Assembly (NCBI GenBank): GCA_965227095.1
Contig: CBDDFL010000002.1
Location: 930,001-994,000, forward strand
Source of the DNA: JANQMY01 sp965227095
Lineage (GTDB): Bacteria > Pseudomonadota > Alphaproteobacteria > JANQMY01
Length of the DNA stretch: 64,000 nucleotides
Direction of reading: 5' to 3'
Shown here: piece by piece, positions 26,185-35,284 of the stretch
Position numbering within the stretch: position 1 is the stretch's first letter
Layout: every line of letters starts with the position of its first letter
Translations under genes and position numbers: made by a program
Notes under the pieces: generated by a model
Seen by the model: the letters and a program-made list of their open reading frames with translations, nothing else
The model's database searches: none
What the model was told of the DNA's origin: nothing

Positions 26185-26924
26185 CCACAGTTTCGGAGAT
26201 TATTGAACGGCCATCACCCAACAAAGATGAAAGGGTGGCTGGCCGGCCGGTGGATCACCTGATCCTTCATTACACAGGTATGCAATCTGCTGAAGCGGCT
26301 GTGGAACGCCTAACAGACCCTGAAGCTCGCGTGAGCGCCCACTACACCGTTGCAGAAGATGGACGCATCTTTCGGCACGTATCGGAAGAAGAGAGAGCCT
26401 GGCATGCGGGAGTTTCCCATTGGCGCGGGGAAGCTGACATGAATGGTGCATCTATCGGCATTGAAATCGCCAATCCAGGCCACGAATTTGGCTATACCGC
26501 ATTTCCAGATGCGCAAATGAATTCCGTAACTAATCTGTGTAAAGAGGTCTTGAGCCGGCATCCCATTCCAGCGCGCAACGTGATTGGCCATTCCGATGTG
26601 GCGCCATTGCGCAAAATGGACCCAGGCGAAAAATTCCCTTGGCAGCGATTGGCTGGCGAGGGGGTTGGATTGTGGCCCCAAGCAGATCGCAGCAGTGATC
26701 TTCAGCCGTTAGGGCCGATGACCTCATCGCCGGTAGTGCGGTTGCTTCAGCAAGATTTCGAAGCCTATGGTTACGGTCTCATGGTGAATGGGATGTATGA
26801 TGCTGCGACACAAGCCGTCGTGACAGCGTTTCAGCGGCATTTCCGTCCGCTTAAGGTCGATGGGATCGCGGACGCCGAAACCCAAGCCTTGCTGAAATCA
26901 CTTTTGACCCTGCTTGACGGTTGA
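26181..26924 (+). CDS. N-acetylmuramoyl-L-alanine amidase (AmpD/AmiD type)
   Basis: A 247-residue amidase_2 enzyme with a C-terminal peptidoglycan-binding domain. Zinc ligands are visible as the His in LILHYTG and the His and Asp in GHSDVAPLRKMDPG; the second half (VRLLQQDFEAYGY, then FQRHFRPLKVDG) is a PG-binding repeat typical of AmiD-like proteins. It cleaves the bond between MurNAc and L-Ala in wall fragments. No signal peptide is evident, which would favour a cytoplasmic recycling role like AmpD, but the binding domain resembles AmiD, so location is unsettled. It begins inside the transporter stop (ATGA), so the two are coupled. Confidence 0.88.
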   Translation: MTTVSEIIERPSPNKDERVAGRPVDHLILHYTGMQSAEAAVERLTDPEARVSAHYTVAEDGRIFRHVSEEERAWHAGVSHWRGEADMNGASIGIEIANPGHEFGYTAFPDAQMNSVTNLCKEVLSRHPIPARNVIGHSDVAPLRKMDPGEKFPWQRLAGEGVGLWPQADRSSDLQPLGPMTSSPVVRLLQQDFEAYGYGLMVNGMYDAATQAVVTAFQRHFRPLKVDGIADAETQALLKSLLTLLDG

Positions 26925-26947
26925 CCGACGGATTGCCACTTTAGACC

Positions 26948-27304
<357 letters not shown>

Positions 27305-27324
27305 TTTCTGTCCGAAAATCGCCG

Positions 27325-27339
27325 TTAATAGCGTGTTAA
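27325..27339. promoter_or_regulatory. CtrA-type box TTAA-N7-TTAA before the dcw cluster
   Basis: TTAATAGCGTGTTAAC gives a perfect TTAA, seven-base spacer, TTAA, with the C that follows in the full consensus. CtrA is the alphaproteobacterial cell-cycle regulator known to control division genes. The box is about 360 bases before mraZ and 20 after rnpB; a real site is plausible given the neighbourhood, but the distance to the likely promoter is large. Confidence 0.5.
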
Positions 27340-27552
27340 CAGGTGATAATGCAGTCTTAACCTACTCAAAAAGTGTCAAAACAACTGATTTTCACAAGGA
27401 ATCAGGATCCATGGGCAGCCATGGGCTAACCCCCCACATATGGTGTTCGAAAAGTACTTGTTCTAATAATGTTCTATTCTTGTTCTCGCTTAATACTTTT
27501 GAGCTTTGTCCGATAACTACCTGAATTTCAACGAATTCTTGGCCGCTCAGTA

Positions 27553-27581
27553 TTGACGGGACATAAAATCCCATGATATCC
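27553..27581 (+). promoter_or_regulatory. likely sigma-70-type promoter of the dcw operon
   Basis: TTGACG (27553-27558), 16-17 base spacer, then GATATC/ATATCC near 27575-27581. The -35 box is near consensus and the -10 is weak. It overlaps the MraZ repeats, as expected of an autorepressed promoter, and leaves about 110 bases of leader before mraZ. Confidence 0.5.
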
Positions 27582-27593
27582 CAAATAATCCCA
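27569..27593 (-). promoter_or_regulatory. MraZ operator, three TGGGA repeats with 10-base period
   Basis: On the minus strand TGGGAT occurs three times at exact 10-base steps (CCCA at 27570, 27580 and 27590 on the plus strand). MraZ of other bacteria binds TGGGN repeats separated by five bases in its own promoter, which is just this arrangement. The repeats cover the presumed -10 region, so MraZ should repress its operon. Confidence 0.7.
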
Positions 27594-27699
27594 ACTCGTT
27601 GGGCTGGGGTGCCGCTCGGCATCGCGTGGGAGGTCGGCGTTCAGGGTCTTTTGATCGCCGATGGTGATTTGGATTCTAGTGATGGGGGTCTTGGGGACT

Positions 27700-28170
27700 G
27701 TGCGGACATTTGTCTCCACCGTGACCAACAAGATCGATGGTAAGGGCCGTGTCTCTGTTCCGGCACCTTTTCGTCAGGCGCTCGCTTTACAGGGCGCCAG
27801 CCATTTCTACTGCTTCAAATCCTTCAACGAGCCTGCTTTGGAAGCCTACGGCCCGTCCTTGATGGAAAAAATCGAGGCACGTATCGGTGATCTTGATCCG
27901 TTTAGTGAAGAATACGACCAACTGGTGCGATGCATCCTCGGCGGTTCACAGGAGCAAACCTTTGATGCGGAAGGGCGAACGAAGCTGCCGCCAGCCTTTC
28001 TCGATCATGCGAAAATCACCAGTCACGTTGTGTTTGTCGGTATGGGGTTCAAATTTCAGATTTGGGATCCAGCAACACTGGAACCGTTGAATGAGACCGA
28101 CACGGAGATGGCGCGCCAAGGGCATGGTGTTTTGGGGTCGCGCCCCGCGTCCGCTGGGGGTCACTCATGA
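27700..28170 (+). CDS. mraZ: transcriptional regulator MraZ
   Basis: A 156-residue AbrB-like protein with two MraZ repeats: TNKIDGKGRVSVPAPFR near residue 10 and FDAEGRTKLPPAF near residue 87. MraZ represses the dcw operon by binding TGGGN repeats; matching repeats lie at 27569-27593. I chose the GTG at 27700 (MRTFVSTVTNKID) because it gives the standard MraZ N-terminus and GGGG precedes it; an in-frame ATG at 27682 and a longer frame from 27661 are possible. The end overlaps rsmH by four bases. First gene of the dcw operon. Confidence 0.92.
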   Translation: MRTFVSTVTNKIDGKGRVSVPAPFRQALALQGASHFYCFKSFNEPALEAYGPSLMEKIEARIGDLDPFSEEYDQLVRCILGGSQEQTFDAEGRTKLPPAFLDHAKITSHVVFVGMGFKFQIWDPATLEPLNETDTEMARQGHGVLGSRPASAGGHS

Positions 28171-29174
28171 GCGGCGCGTTTAAACATACGTCCGTCTTGC
28201 TGGATGAAGTCTTGCGCGCAATGGCGCCGGCGAATGGCAAGACCTATATCGACGCGACCTTCGGGCGAGGGGGATATTCCAAAGCCATTTTGTCCGCCTG
28301 CACCAATTGCAGGGTCGTTGCTGTTGACCGCGATCCGGATGCTGTTGCCGTTGGGCGTGCGCTGGAAGCCGAACACCCCGACCGCTTCAAAATTGTCGAA
28401 GCCAAATTTTCAGAAATTGAAGATGTTGCGCGCTCTCTCGGGTTAGAGGGGGTAGATGGTGTGGCAATGGACATAGGCGTTTCGTCAATCCATTTGGATG
28501 ACGCCTCCCGCGGGTTTTCGTTTCAGAAAGACGCGCCATTGGATATGCGTATGTCCAGAGATGGCTTAACTGCGGCCGACGTTGTGAATTCGACGCCGGA
28601 ATCAGACTTAGCAGATATCATTTATCAGTATGGAGACGAACGTCGCTCGCGGCGAATTGCCAAAGAAATTGTGAAACAGCGGACGGCTGCACCGATAGAG
28701 ACCACCCTGCAGCTTGCGTCGCTTGTTGAGCGTGTGGTGGGGGCGCCTCGCCAGAATCGCCGAATTCACCCGGCGACGAAAACATTTCAGGCGTTACGTA
28801 TTTTTGTAAACGATGAGATTCACGAGCTTGCTTTTGGCCTTTCGGGTGCTGAGCACATTCTGATCGACGGGGGCTGTCTCGCGGTGGTGACCTTTCATTC
28901 GATCGAAGATCGGCTGGCCAAGCAGTTCTTTGCGATCCGCGGCGGATACTCGACGGCTGTGTCTCGTCACCAGCCGCCAATTTCCGATGGGCGTGCGCCG
29001 AGTTTTTCGGTCACCTCAAGACGCGCCATCAAGCCAAGCAATGATGAAGTTGCGGCCAACCCGCGCGCCCGCTCTGCAAAGTTGCGTTGGGGGGAACGTA
29101 CCGGCGCGCCTGCGTTCAAACTTGATCTGGATGAACTTGGCATTGGCAATTTACCGAACAGGAGTGCTGCATGA
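28167..29174 (+). CDS. rsmH: 16S rRNA m4C1402 methyltransferase RsmH
   Basis: A 335-residue AdoMet-dependent enzyme (MraW) that N4-methylates C1402 of 16S rRNA. The N-terminal HTSVLLDEVL and DATFGRGGYSKAIL (AdoMet motif I), MDIGVSSIHLDDASRGFSF and PATKTFQALRIFVNDE are all family signatures. It starts inside the mraZ stop and its own stop overlaps the ftsL start, keeping the operon coupled. Length is usual for the family. Confidence 0.96.
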   Translation: MSGAFKHTSVLLDEVLRAMAPANGKTYIDATFGRGGYSKAILSACTNCRVVAVDRDPDAVAVGRALEAEHPDRFKIVEAKFSEIEDVARSLGLEGVDGVAMDIGVSSIHLDDASRGFSFQKDAPLDMRMSRDGLTAADVVNSTPESDLADIIYQYGDERRSRRIAKEIVKQRTAAPIETTLQLASLVERVVGAPRQNRRIHPATKTFQALRIFVNDEIHELAFGLSGAEHILIDGGCLAVVTFHSIEDRLAKQFFAIRGGYSTAVSRHQPPISDGRAPSFSVTSRRAIKPSNDEVAANPRARSAKLRWGERTGAPAFKLDLDELGIGNLPNRSAA

Positions 29175-29545
29175 TGTTTCGCGTTGCAAATATTGTGATG
29201 GTGTCATTGGCAATTGGAACAGCCTGTTTGAGTTACGCGGTCAAATACGACACCCAAGGCAAGAGCGACCGATTGATTTCGCTGAACAAACAAATTTCTC
29301 ATGAGATGGAAAGCCTGCGGGTGACCAATGTGGAATGGAATTATCTGACCCGCCCCGAGCGGTTAAAGAAGCTTGCGGATAAAAGGCCTGACTTACAAAC
29401 GATGAGCCTTTCGCAGATTGTAACCCCGGACGAGGTCGCAGCGCGCGTGCCCCTCAAAGTCGAGGCGAATGTGGATGATGCGCGCGCCCGTCAGCAATTA
29501 CCGCGACAGAAACCTCCGGTTCCAGCCAAAGGACAACGGCCGTGA
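29171..29545 (+). CDS. ftsL: cell division protein FtsL
   Basis: A 124-residue bitopic membrane protein: one hydrophobic helix at residues about 5-23, then a periplasmic coiled region ending in a Pro-rich tail (LPRQKPPVPAKG). FtsL proteins share little sequence, so the call rests on the layout and on its place between rsmH and ftsI. The segment VTNVEWNYLTRPERLKKLA is a typical alphaproteobacterial FtsL pattern. It acts with FtsB and FtsQ to activate FtsWI septal synthesis. The stop overlaps the ftsI GTG. Confidence 0.85.
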   Translation: MMFRVANIVMVSLAIGTACLSYAVKYDTQGKSDRLISLNKQISHEMESLRVTNVEWNYLTRPERLKKLADKRPDLQTMSLSQIVTPDEVAARVPLKVEANVDDARARQQLPRQKPPVPAKGQRP

Positions 29546-31278
29546 AAGACATATCCCTTCCCCACACGGATCAAAAGGGCTCAGGCGTTCATGTTCCCGC
29601 GCGGGGATCAAGCCGATTTGCCAACAAGGCAAGTAATAAGATTTTTTTGGAAGGCGAACGCAAACAAATGGTGCAGGGCAGTCGAGACCGCGTCTTCGTG
29701 ACGGCCATTGTCTTTGTGTGTTGTTTTGTAGTTTTAGGCCTCCGGCTGGTGGATCTCACGGTATTTAAAAGTGGTGAAGCGACGCAAGCGCGGGCCTATG
29801 TGCGTGATGAATCGATTGATCGCGCTGAAATCACTGACCGAAATGGTGATGTGTTGGCAACCAATCTGGCGGTGCCGTCTGTCTTTGCGGATTCTCGCGA
29901 GATTTGGGATGTGCAGGAAACCGCGACAAAGCTCAAGGGTGTGTTTCCGGAACTTGATGTGGCTCGCTTGACCAAACGCTTGTCTTGCGGGAGCGCCTTT
30001 GTGTGGATTAAGCGCGATATCACTCCAAAACAGCAGCAAGAAGTGCACCGATTAGGACTGCCCGGCGTCGGATTTCGCATGGCGTCGCAGCGGGTCTATC
30101 CAAACGGATCGGTTGCCGCCCACGTACTGGGATATGTGGACGTCGACAATCGCGGCATTGCTGGTATCGAAAAAACGATGGACGATGCGCTTCAGGATTT
30201 GGCGCATGACAGTCAATCCTTAAAACTGTCTCTCGACCTCCGTGCACAACACGCCATGACCGATGAACTGGTTCAGGCCATGGATCGTTTTAAGGCTAAG
30301 GCAGCTGCCGGTTTGGTGATGGATGTGCACACTGGCGAGATCTTGTCGATGGTATCGCTGCCTGATTTCGACCCTAATCTTATTGGTCAGTCCGACGGCG
30401 ACCAGCGTTTTAATCGCGCGACGCTGGGAACGTATGAAATGGGATCGACGTTCAAAACATTCACGGTTGCGATGGCGCTGGATTCCGGGTTCGCCACAAT
30501 GAATACGCGCTTCGATGCAACGACGCCTATTCGTGTCGGACGATTCTCCATTCGTGATTATCATGCTGAAAACCGCTGGCTGTCTCTGTCTGAAGTATTC
30601 CTCCATTCCTCCAACATCGGCTCCGCAAAGATCGCCACCAAAATGGGGGCGGAAGCGCAGCAACAGTTCCTTCGCAAACTGGGACTGCTCAGTCGGGCAC
30701 CTGTTGAGCTTCCGGAAGTGGGGGCGCCGCTTTATCCGGATCGTTGGGGTGACATCAGTACCATGACGATCTCGTTTGGGCATGGTATCGCCGTCAGTCC
30801 GGTTCAGCTGGCCGCGGCGACCTCTAGTCTGGTTAATGGTGGAACGATCGTAAAACCCACGATCCTGAAAAGATCATTCAAATCTAATTCAAAAGGCCGA
30901 CGGATTGTTTCCAAAAAAACAAGCCAACAGGTGCGAACACTTCTGCGAGATGTGGTCCAAAATGGAACCGGCGGCAAAGCGGAAGTGGCTTACTACGATG
31001 TGGGTGGCAAAACGGGTACAGCGGAAAAACCTGGCAAGTCGGGCTACAAGCGGAAAGCCTTATTGTCGTCGTTTTTGGGTGCTTTCCCAATGAACGATCC
31101 AAAATATGTCGTGTTTGTAATGTTGGATGAGCCGCAGGGGACGAAAGAAACATATGGCTACGCGACCGGTGGTTGGACGGCTGCGCCAACGGTTGCGAAT
31201 GTCATAAAACGACTTGGGTTCTTGTTTCCTATGGATCCTGTAACGAAAGAGGGCAAAACGGTTCTCGCTTCTTTCTAG
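29542..31278 (+). CDS. ftsI: septal peptidoglycan transpeptidase FtsI (PBP3)
   Basis: A 578-residue class B penicillin-binding protein. A cytoplasmic tail and one membrane helix (about residues 48-70) are followed by the dimerisation domain (RAEITDRNGDVLATNL) and the transpeptidase domain with the three active-site motifs: STFK (Ser nucleophile) in MGSTFKTF, SSN in HSSNIGS, and KTG in GGKTGTAEKPG. It crosslinks septal wall with its partner FtsW. GTG start at 29542 with AAAGGA eight bases upstream and overlap with the ftsL stop. murE follows with no gap. Confidence 0.96.
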   Translation: MKDISLPHTDQKGSGVHVPARGSSRFANKASNKIFLEGERKQMVQGSRDRVFVTAIVFVCCFVVLGLRLVDLTVFKSGEATQARAYVRDESIDRAEITDRNGDVLATNLAVPSVFADSREIWDVQETATKLKGVFPELDVARLTKRLSCGSAFVWIKRDITPKQQQEVHRLGLPGVGFRMASQRVYPNGSVAAHVLGYVDVDNRGIAGIEKTMDDALQDLAHDSQSLKLSLDLRAQHAMTDELVQAMDRFKAKAAAGLVMDVHTGEILSMVSLPDFDPNLIGQSDGDQRFNRATLGTYEMGSTFKTFTVAMALDSGFATMNTRFDATTPIRVGRFSIRDYHAENRWLSLSEVFLHSSNIGSAKIATKMGAEAQQQFLRKLGLLSRAPVELPEVGAPLYPDRWGDISTMTISFGHGIAVSPVQLAAATSSLVNGGTIVKPTILKRSFKSNSKGRRIVSKKTSQQVRTLLRDVVQNGTGGKAEVAYYDVGGKTGTAEKPGKSGYKRKALLSSFLGAFPMNDPKYVVFVMLDEPQGTKETYGYATGGWTAAPTVANVIKRLGFLFPMDPVTKEGKTVLASF

Positions 31279-32760
31279 ATGACGGCGGCGATGAACTTAA
31301 GAGGTTTGGTGGAAGTCAACATGTCAATGACACTCTCTCAGCAAGAGCGCGAAGTGGATGTTGCTGGCCTTGCAGCCGATAGCCGGGCGGTCGAACCTGG
31401 ATATCTTTTCGCCGCCCTTGCCGGTTCGAATACGGACGGCGCGTTGTACGCCAAAGAAGCGATCGAAAAAGGGGCTGTTGCTGTCCTTTGCTCGCCGAGT
31501 GCGTTTGACGAACTCAAAGATGAATCAGCAATCATTATTCCAGATGACAATCCCAGACTAAAGCTCGCGCAAATCGCTGCGCGTTTTTATCCAAGGCAAC
31601 CTCAGTCAATCGCGGCTGTGACCGGCACAAACGGCAAAACAAGTATCGCGTCATTTGCGAGACAGATTTGGTCTGCTGTCGGATTACGTGCGGCAAGTAT
31701 GGGGACGCTGGGTGTTGTTTGGGCAGGGGGCGAACGAAAACTGCAACACACAACGCCAGATCCAATTGCGGTGCATGAAGCATTGGATGATCTCAGCGGC
31801 CGCGGCATTACCCATTTGGCGCTGGAAGCCTCAAGCCATGGTCTGTCGCAGCACCGATTAGATGGTGTGCGTATCAAGGCGGCGGCGTTTTCGAACCTCA
31901 CGCGAGACCATTTGGACTATCACGAGAGTTTTGACGCCTATAAATACGCCAAATTTAGATTGTTCGGCGAGCTATTGGCGCCCGGCGGCACCGCCGTTCT
32001 CAATGCCGACAGTGACGTTTTTGGTGAACTGGAAGATCTCTGTTGGGGAAGAGGGCAGCGCGTCTTTTCGGTGGGTAATACGGGTAGGGACATTTGTCTA
32101 GAATCGTCTCAACGGACACGCCGTGGTCAAACGCTATCGCTTCGGTACAAAGGTCAACCGATCAAAATTGAGCTGCCCCTAGTTGGCGATTTTCAGGCTG
32201 CAAATGCTCTATTGGCAGCCGGACTCGTCATAGCGTGTGGTACGCCGGCCTCCGACGCATTTAGCGCACTCAATTTGCTAGAGGGTGTGCCCGGTCGTCT
32301 GGAGCATGTTCTCGATACCCGCAACGGCGCGTCGGCATATGTTGATTATGCACACACGCCGGATGCTTTGGCATCGGTGTTAAAGGCACTTCGCCCTCAC
32401 ACAGATGGTAAGCTTCGGGTTGTCTTCGGATGCGGCGGTGATCGCGACAAAGGCAAACGCGCCGAGATGGGGGATATCGCGGAAAAATTGGCGGATCAGG
32501 TGATTGTGACCGACGATAATCCGCGCTCGGAAGATCCAGAACAAATTCGGTCTGAGGTCATGCATGGGTGTGCAACGGCCCGAAACATTGGAGATCGTTC
32601 CGTTGCCATCGCTGAAGCTTTGAAGAGCTTGGAAGGTGGAGACATATTGGTTGTTGCCGGGAAGGGACATGAAACGGGTCAGATTCTAAAAGAGCGAACC
32701 ATTGATTTCGATGACCGCCTCGAACTCCACAACGCGGCAGTTTCTCTGAGGATCGTATGA
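31279..32760 (+). CDS. murE: UDP-MurNAc-tripeptide synthetase MurE
   Basis: A 493-residue Mur ligase adding the third residue of the stem peptide. ATP loop GTNGKTS is near residue 114; the C-terminal DNPR (in VTDDNPRSEDP) is the motif that selects meso-diaminopimelate, so this organism should have DAP-type peptidoglycan. Start and stop abut ftsI and overlap murF by four bases. The first 16 residues before SMTLSQ may be an extension; an internal ATG at 31321 gives a shorter start. Confidence 0.95.
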   Translation: MTAAMNLRGLVEVNMSMTLSQQEREVDVAGLAADSRAVEPGYLFAALAGSNTDGALYAKEAIEKGAVAVLCSPSAFDELKDESAIIIPDDNPRLKLAQIAARFYPRQPQSIAAVTGTNGKTSIASFARQIWSAVGLRAASMGTLGVVWAGGERKLQHTTPDPIAVHEALDDLSGRGITHLALEASSHGLSQHRLDGVRIKAAAFSNLTRDHLDYHESFDAYKYAKFRLFGELLAPGGTAVLNADSDVFGELEDLCWGRGQRVFSVGNTGRDICLESSQRTRRGQTLSLRYKGQPIKIELPLVGDFQAANALLAAGLVIACGTPASDAFSALNLLEGVPGRLEHVLDTRNGASAYVDYAHTPDALASVLKALRPHTDGKLRVVFGCGGDRDKGKRAEMGDIAEKLADQVIVTDDNPRSEDPEQIRSEVMHGCATARNIGDRSVAIAEALKSLEGGDILVVAGKGHETGQILKERTIDFDDRLELHNAAVSLRIV

Positions 32761-34181
32761 CAGCCGGCTCCGACCATCTTTGGACATCAGACAGTGTGGT
32801 CGCGGCGACAGGCGGGGCCTGTGCGGAGTCTTGGCATGCCGACGGTGTGTCGATCGACAGTCGGACCGTCAATGAAGGTGATCTCTTCGTTGCGATTGAC
32901 GGGTTGAACCAAGATGGCCATAAATATGTGGCGAAAGCGTTTGAGAATGGGGCATCGGCCGCCTTGGTTCATCGCCCCGTCGAAAACGCCGACGGTCCTT
33001 TGGTGCATGTTGACGACACCCTAGAGGGACTGAATGCCCTGGGGGTGGCGGCCAGAGCGCGGACAAAGGCGCGGATCGTTGCGGTCACCGGGAGTGTGGG
33101 CAAAACCAGTACAAAAGAAGCATTACGCGTCGCTTTGGCCGCATCCGGTGCGACGCATGCCTCGGCGGCGTCTTATAACAATCTGTGGGGTGTTCCTCTC
33201 AGTCTTGCAAGGATGCCGGCGCCGACGGAATTCGGTGTTTTCGAAGTCGGCATGAACCATGCTGGAGAGATCGCGCCGCTTGTCGCCATGGTTCGCCCTC
33301 ATGTGGCCATCGTGACAACGGTGCAGCCGGTCCATATCGAATTCTTCGACAGCGTGGACGGCATCGCTGATGAAAAGGGTGAAATCTTCAGTGCGCTCGA
33401 AGAGGGCGGGACCGCGATCATAAATGCCGATAATCCGCATCATGAACGATTGAAAAAAATCGCTCAAAATTACAATGCACAAAACGTCCTCAGTTTTGGT
33501 ACGTCAAAGACTGCGGATATGCGTTTGATCAACGCTGAGACAGCGGACTCTGGATCGAACGTGGTGGCTGAGTTTCAGGGGAAGCGGATTTCTTACCATG
33601 TTGGGCTTCCCGGTGATCATTTCGTTGCGAATTCATTGGCTGTTCTAAGTGCTGTCATAGCACTCGGCGGCGACCTTGATGCGGGCGCGCACGCCCTCGC
33701 AAGCCTAACACCGACGGAAGGTCGAGGCGTTCGGCACACGATAAAGCTGAACGGTGACTCATTTTTGTTGATTGACGAAAGCTACAACGCAAATCCATCG
33801 TCAGTGGCGGCTGCCTTGCGGGTGTTGTCAGATTCGTCACCGTCAGGCGCCGGTCGGCGGATTGCCGTTCTGGGTGACATGTTGGAACTCGGCCAGGACG
33901 CCGATACGTATCACCAGCAGCTCAGCGAAAGCCTTCACGAAGATCATATCGATCAAGTGTTCCTGTGCGGGAAGCACATGAAGGCGCTCTGGAACATTCT
34001 GCCGAAAGACGTGCAGGGTGCGTACGCAAAAGATTCTGAGTCTCTTATTCAATCGGTCCACAATAGCCTAAGGGGTGGTGACGTGGTGATGGTGAAGGGC
34101 TCTCTAGGAAGTCAAATGGGCAAAATTGTGCAGCACCTGTTGGCGCACGCTGCAAATGCCAATTCTGCCGGGGGAGGGTAA
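32757..34181 (+). CDS. murF: UDP-MurNAc-tripeptide D-Ala-D-Ala ligase MurF
   Basis: A 474-residue Mur ligase that joins D-Ala-D-Ala to the tripeptide nucleotide in the cytoplasm. Signatures are SIDSRTVNEGDLFVAI in the N-domain, the ATP loop GSVGKTSTKE near residue 113, and IDESYNANPSSVAAAL in the C-terminal part. It starts inside the murE stop. Its dipeptide substrate comes from ddl later in the same operon. Confidence 0.96.
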   Translation: MTAGSDHLWTSDSVVAATGGACAESWHADGVSIDSRTVNEGDLFVAIDGLNQDGHKYVAKAFENGASAALVHRPVENADGPLVHVDDTLEGLNALGVAARARTKARIVAVTGSVGKTSTKEALRVALAASGATHASAASYNNLWGVPLSLARMPAPTEFGVFEVGMNHAGEIAPLVAMVRPHVAIVTTVQPVHIEFFDSVDGIADEKGEIFSALEEGGTAIINADNPHHERLKKIAQNYNAQNVLSFGTSKTADMRLINAETADSGSNVVAEFQGKRISYHVGLPGDHFVANSLAVLSAVIALGGDLDAGAHALASLTPTEGRGVRHTIKLNGDSFLLIDESYNANPSSVAAALRVLSDSSPSGAGRRIAVLGDMLELGQDADTYHQQLSESLHEDHIDQVFLCGKHMKALWNILPKDVQGAYAKDSESLIQSVHNSLRGGDVVMVKGSLGSQMGKIVQHLLAHAANANSAGGG

Positions 34182-34187
34182 CCCACC

Positions 34188-35279
34188 GTGTTATACCATC
34201 TATTGTTTCCGCTGAGTGATCAGTTCGGCATATTTAACGTCTTTCAGTACACCACGTTTCGAACGGGCGGTGCCATTATGACCGCTCTATTCGTGAGCTT
34301 GTTTTTTGGGCCGCGTATTATCGAAATGTTACGGTCGCGTCAGAGCGCTGGTCAGCCGATCCGTGAGGAAGGGCCTGAATCACATTTGCTTACAAAAAAG
34401 GGTACTCCGACGATGGGTGGGTTCCTGATTCTGTTTGGTGTTCTGGTGGGCACTCTGCTTTGGGCTGATCTTACAAACCAATATGTGTGGGCCGTTTTGT
34501 TAGTGACAGTGGGCTTTGGCTTTGTTGGGTTTGTGGACGACTATTTAAAGGTCACAAAGAAATCCAGCGACGGCATTTCGGGCCGCCTTAAGCTCGCGTC
34601 ACAGTTCATGTTTGCGTTTGGCGCGGTTGTTTGGCTGCAATCCATCATGGGACCGGAACTTGGGTCCGCGGTGGCAGTACCTTTTGTCAAAGATTTGCTC
34701 ATCAATCTCACTTGGTTCGGGTTTATCGTTTTTGCCATTTTGGTGATCGTTGGCGCGTCCAACGCGGTGAACCTGACCGATGGCTTGGATGGGTTGGCAA
34801 TCGTTCCCATTATGATTGCGGTCTCAAGTTTTGCCCTCATTGCCTACCTGACCAGTAACGAGGTATTTGCAAACTATCTGCAGATCAACTTTGTGCGCGG
34901 TACAGAGGAACTGGTCATTTTGTGTGGTGCGATTGTGGGGGCCGGTCTGGGATTTCTTTGGTTCAATGCACCGCCTGCGTCTGTCTTTATGGGGGATACG
35001 GGGTCGCTGTCTTTAGGTGGTGCGGTTGGTTCCATAAGTGTCGCTACCAAACATGAGCTGGTACTTGCCATTATTGGAGGTTTGTTCGTTCTGGAAGCTG
35101 TATCCGTTATTGTTCAAGTTGCGTCATTCAAGCTGACCGGCAAACGCGTTTTTAGAATGGCGCCCATTCACCACCATTTTGAACAGATGGGGTGGTCGGA
35201 ACCCACCATTGTTATTCGTTTCTGGATTATTGCTGTTGTGCTCGCACTCATCGGACTGTCCACTCTTAAGCTGAGGTAA
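34188..35279 (+). CDS. mraY: phospho-MurNAc-pentapeptide transferase MraY
   Basis: A 363-residue integral membrane enzyme making lipid I from UDP-MurNAc-pentapeptide and undecaprenyl phosphate. About ten hydrophobic segments; catalytic aspartates lie in FVDDYLKVTKKSSDG and NLTDGLDGLA, and the HHH motif in APIHHHFEQMGW is present. GTG start at 34188 with GGAGGG about ten bases upstream, six bases after murF. Length is as usual. Confidence 0.96.
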   Translation: MLYHLLFPLSDQFGIFNVFQYTTFRTGGAIMTALFVSLFFGPRIIEMLRSRQSAGQPIREEGPESHLLTKKGTPTMGGFLILFGVLVGTLLWADLTNQYVWAVLLVTVGFGFVGFVDDYLKVTKKSSDGISGRLKLASQFMFAFGAVVWLQSIMGPELGSAVAVPFVKDLLINLTWFGFIVFAILVIVGASNAVNLTDGLDGLAIVPIMIAVSSFALIAYLTSNEVFANYLQINFVRGTEELVILCGAIVGAGLGFLWFNAPPASVFMGDTGSLSLGGAVGSISVATKHELVLAIIGGLFVLEAVSVIVQVASFKLTGKRVFRMAPIHHHFEQMGWSEPTIVIRFWIIAVVLALIGLSTLKLR

Positions 35280-35284
35280 CGTCT

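Larger units (their letters stand above)
27305..27699. other. 395-base dcw leader region, regulatory, no gene
   Basis: Between rnpB and mraZ. It contains a CtrA-type box (27325-27339), a GAATC (GANTC) motif at 27399, and a -35/-10 candidate with three MraZ-type repeats (27553-27593). Short open frames across it, on both strands, have no ribosome sites or protein-like composition. The last 110 bases are the presumed 5' leader of the dcw transcript. Confidence 0.6.

Noticed and set aside
27333..27524. 63-residue frame in the dcw leader
   Set aside because: No ribosome site, no protein-like pattern, and it overlaps regulatory motifs.
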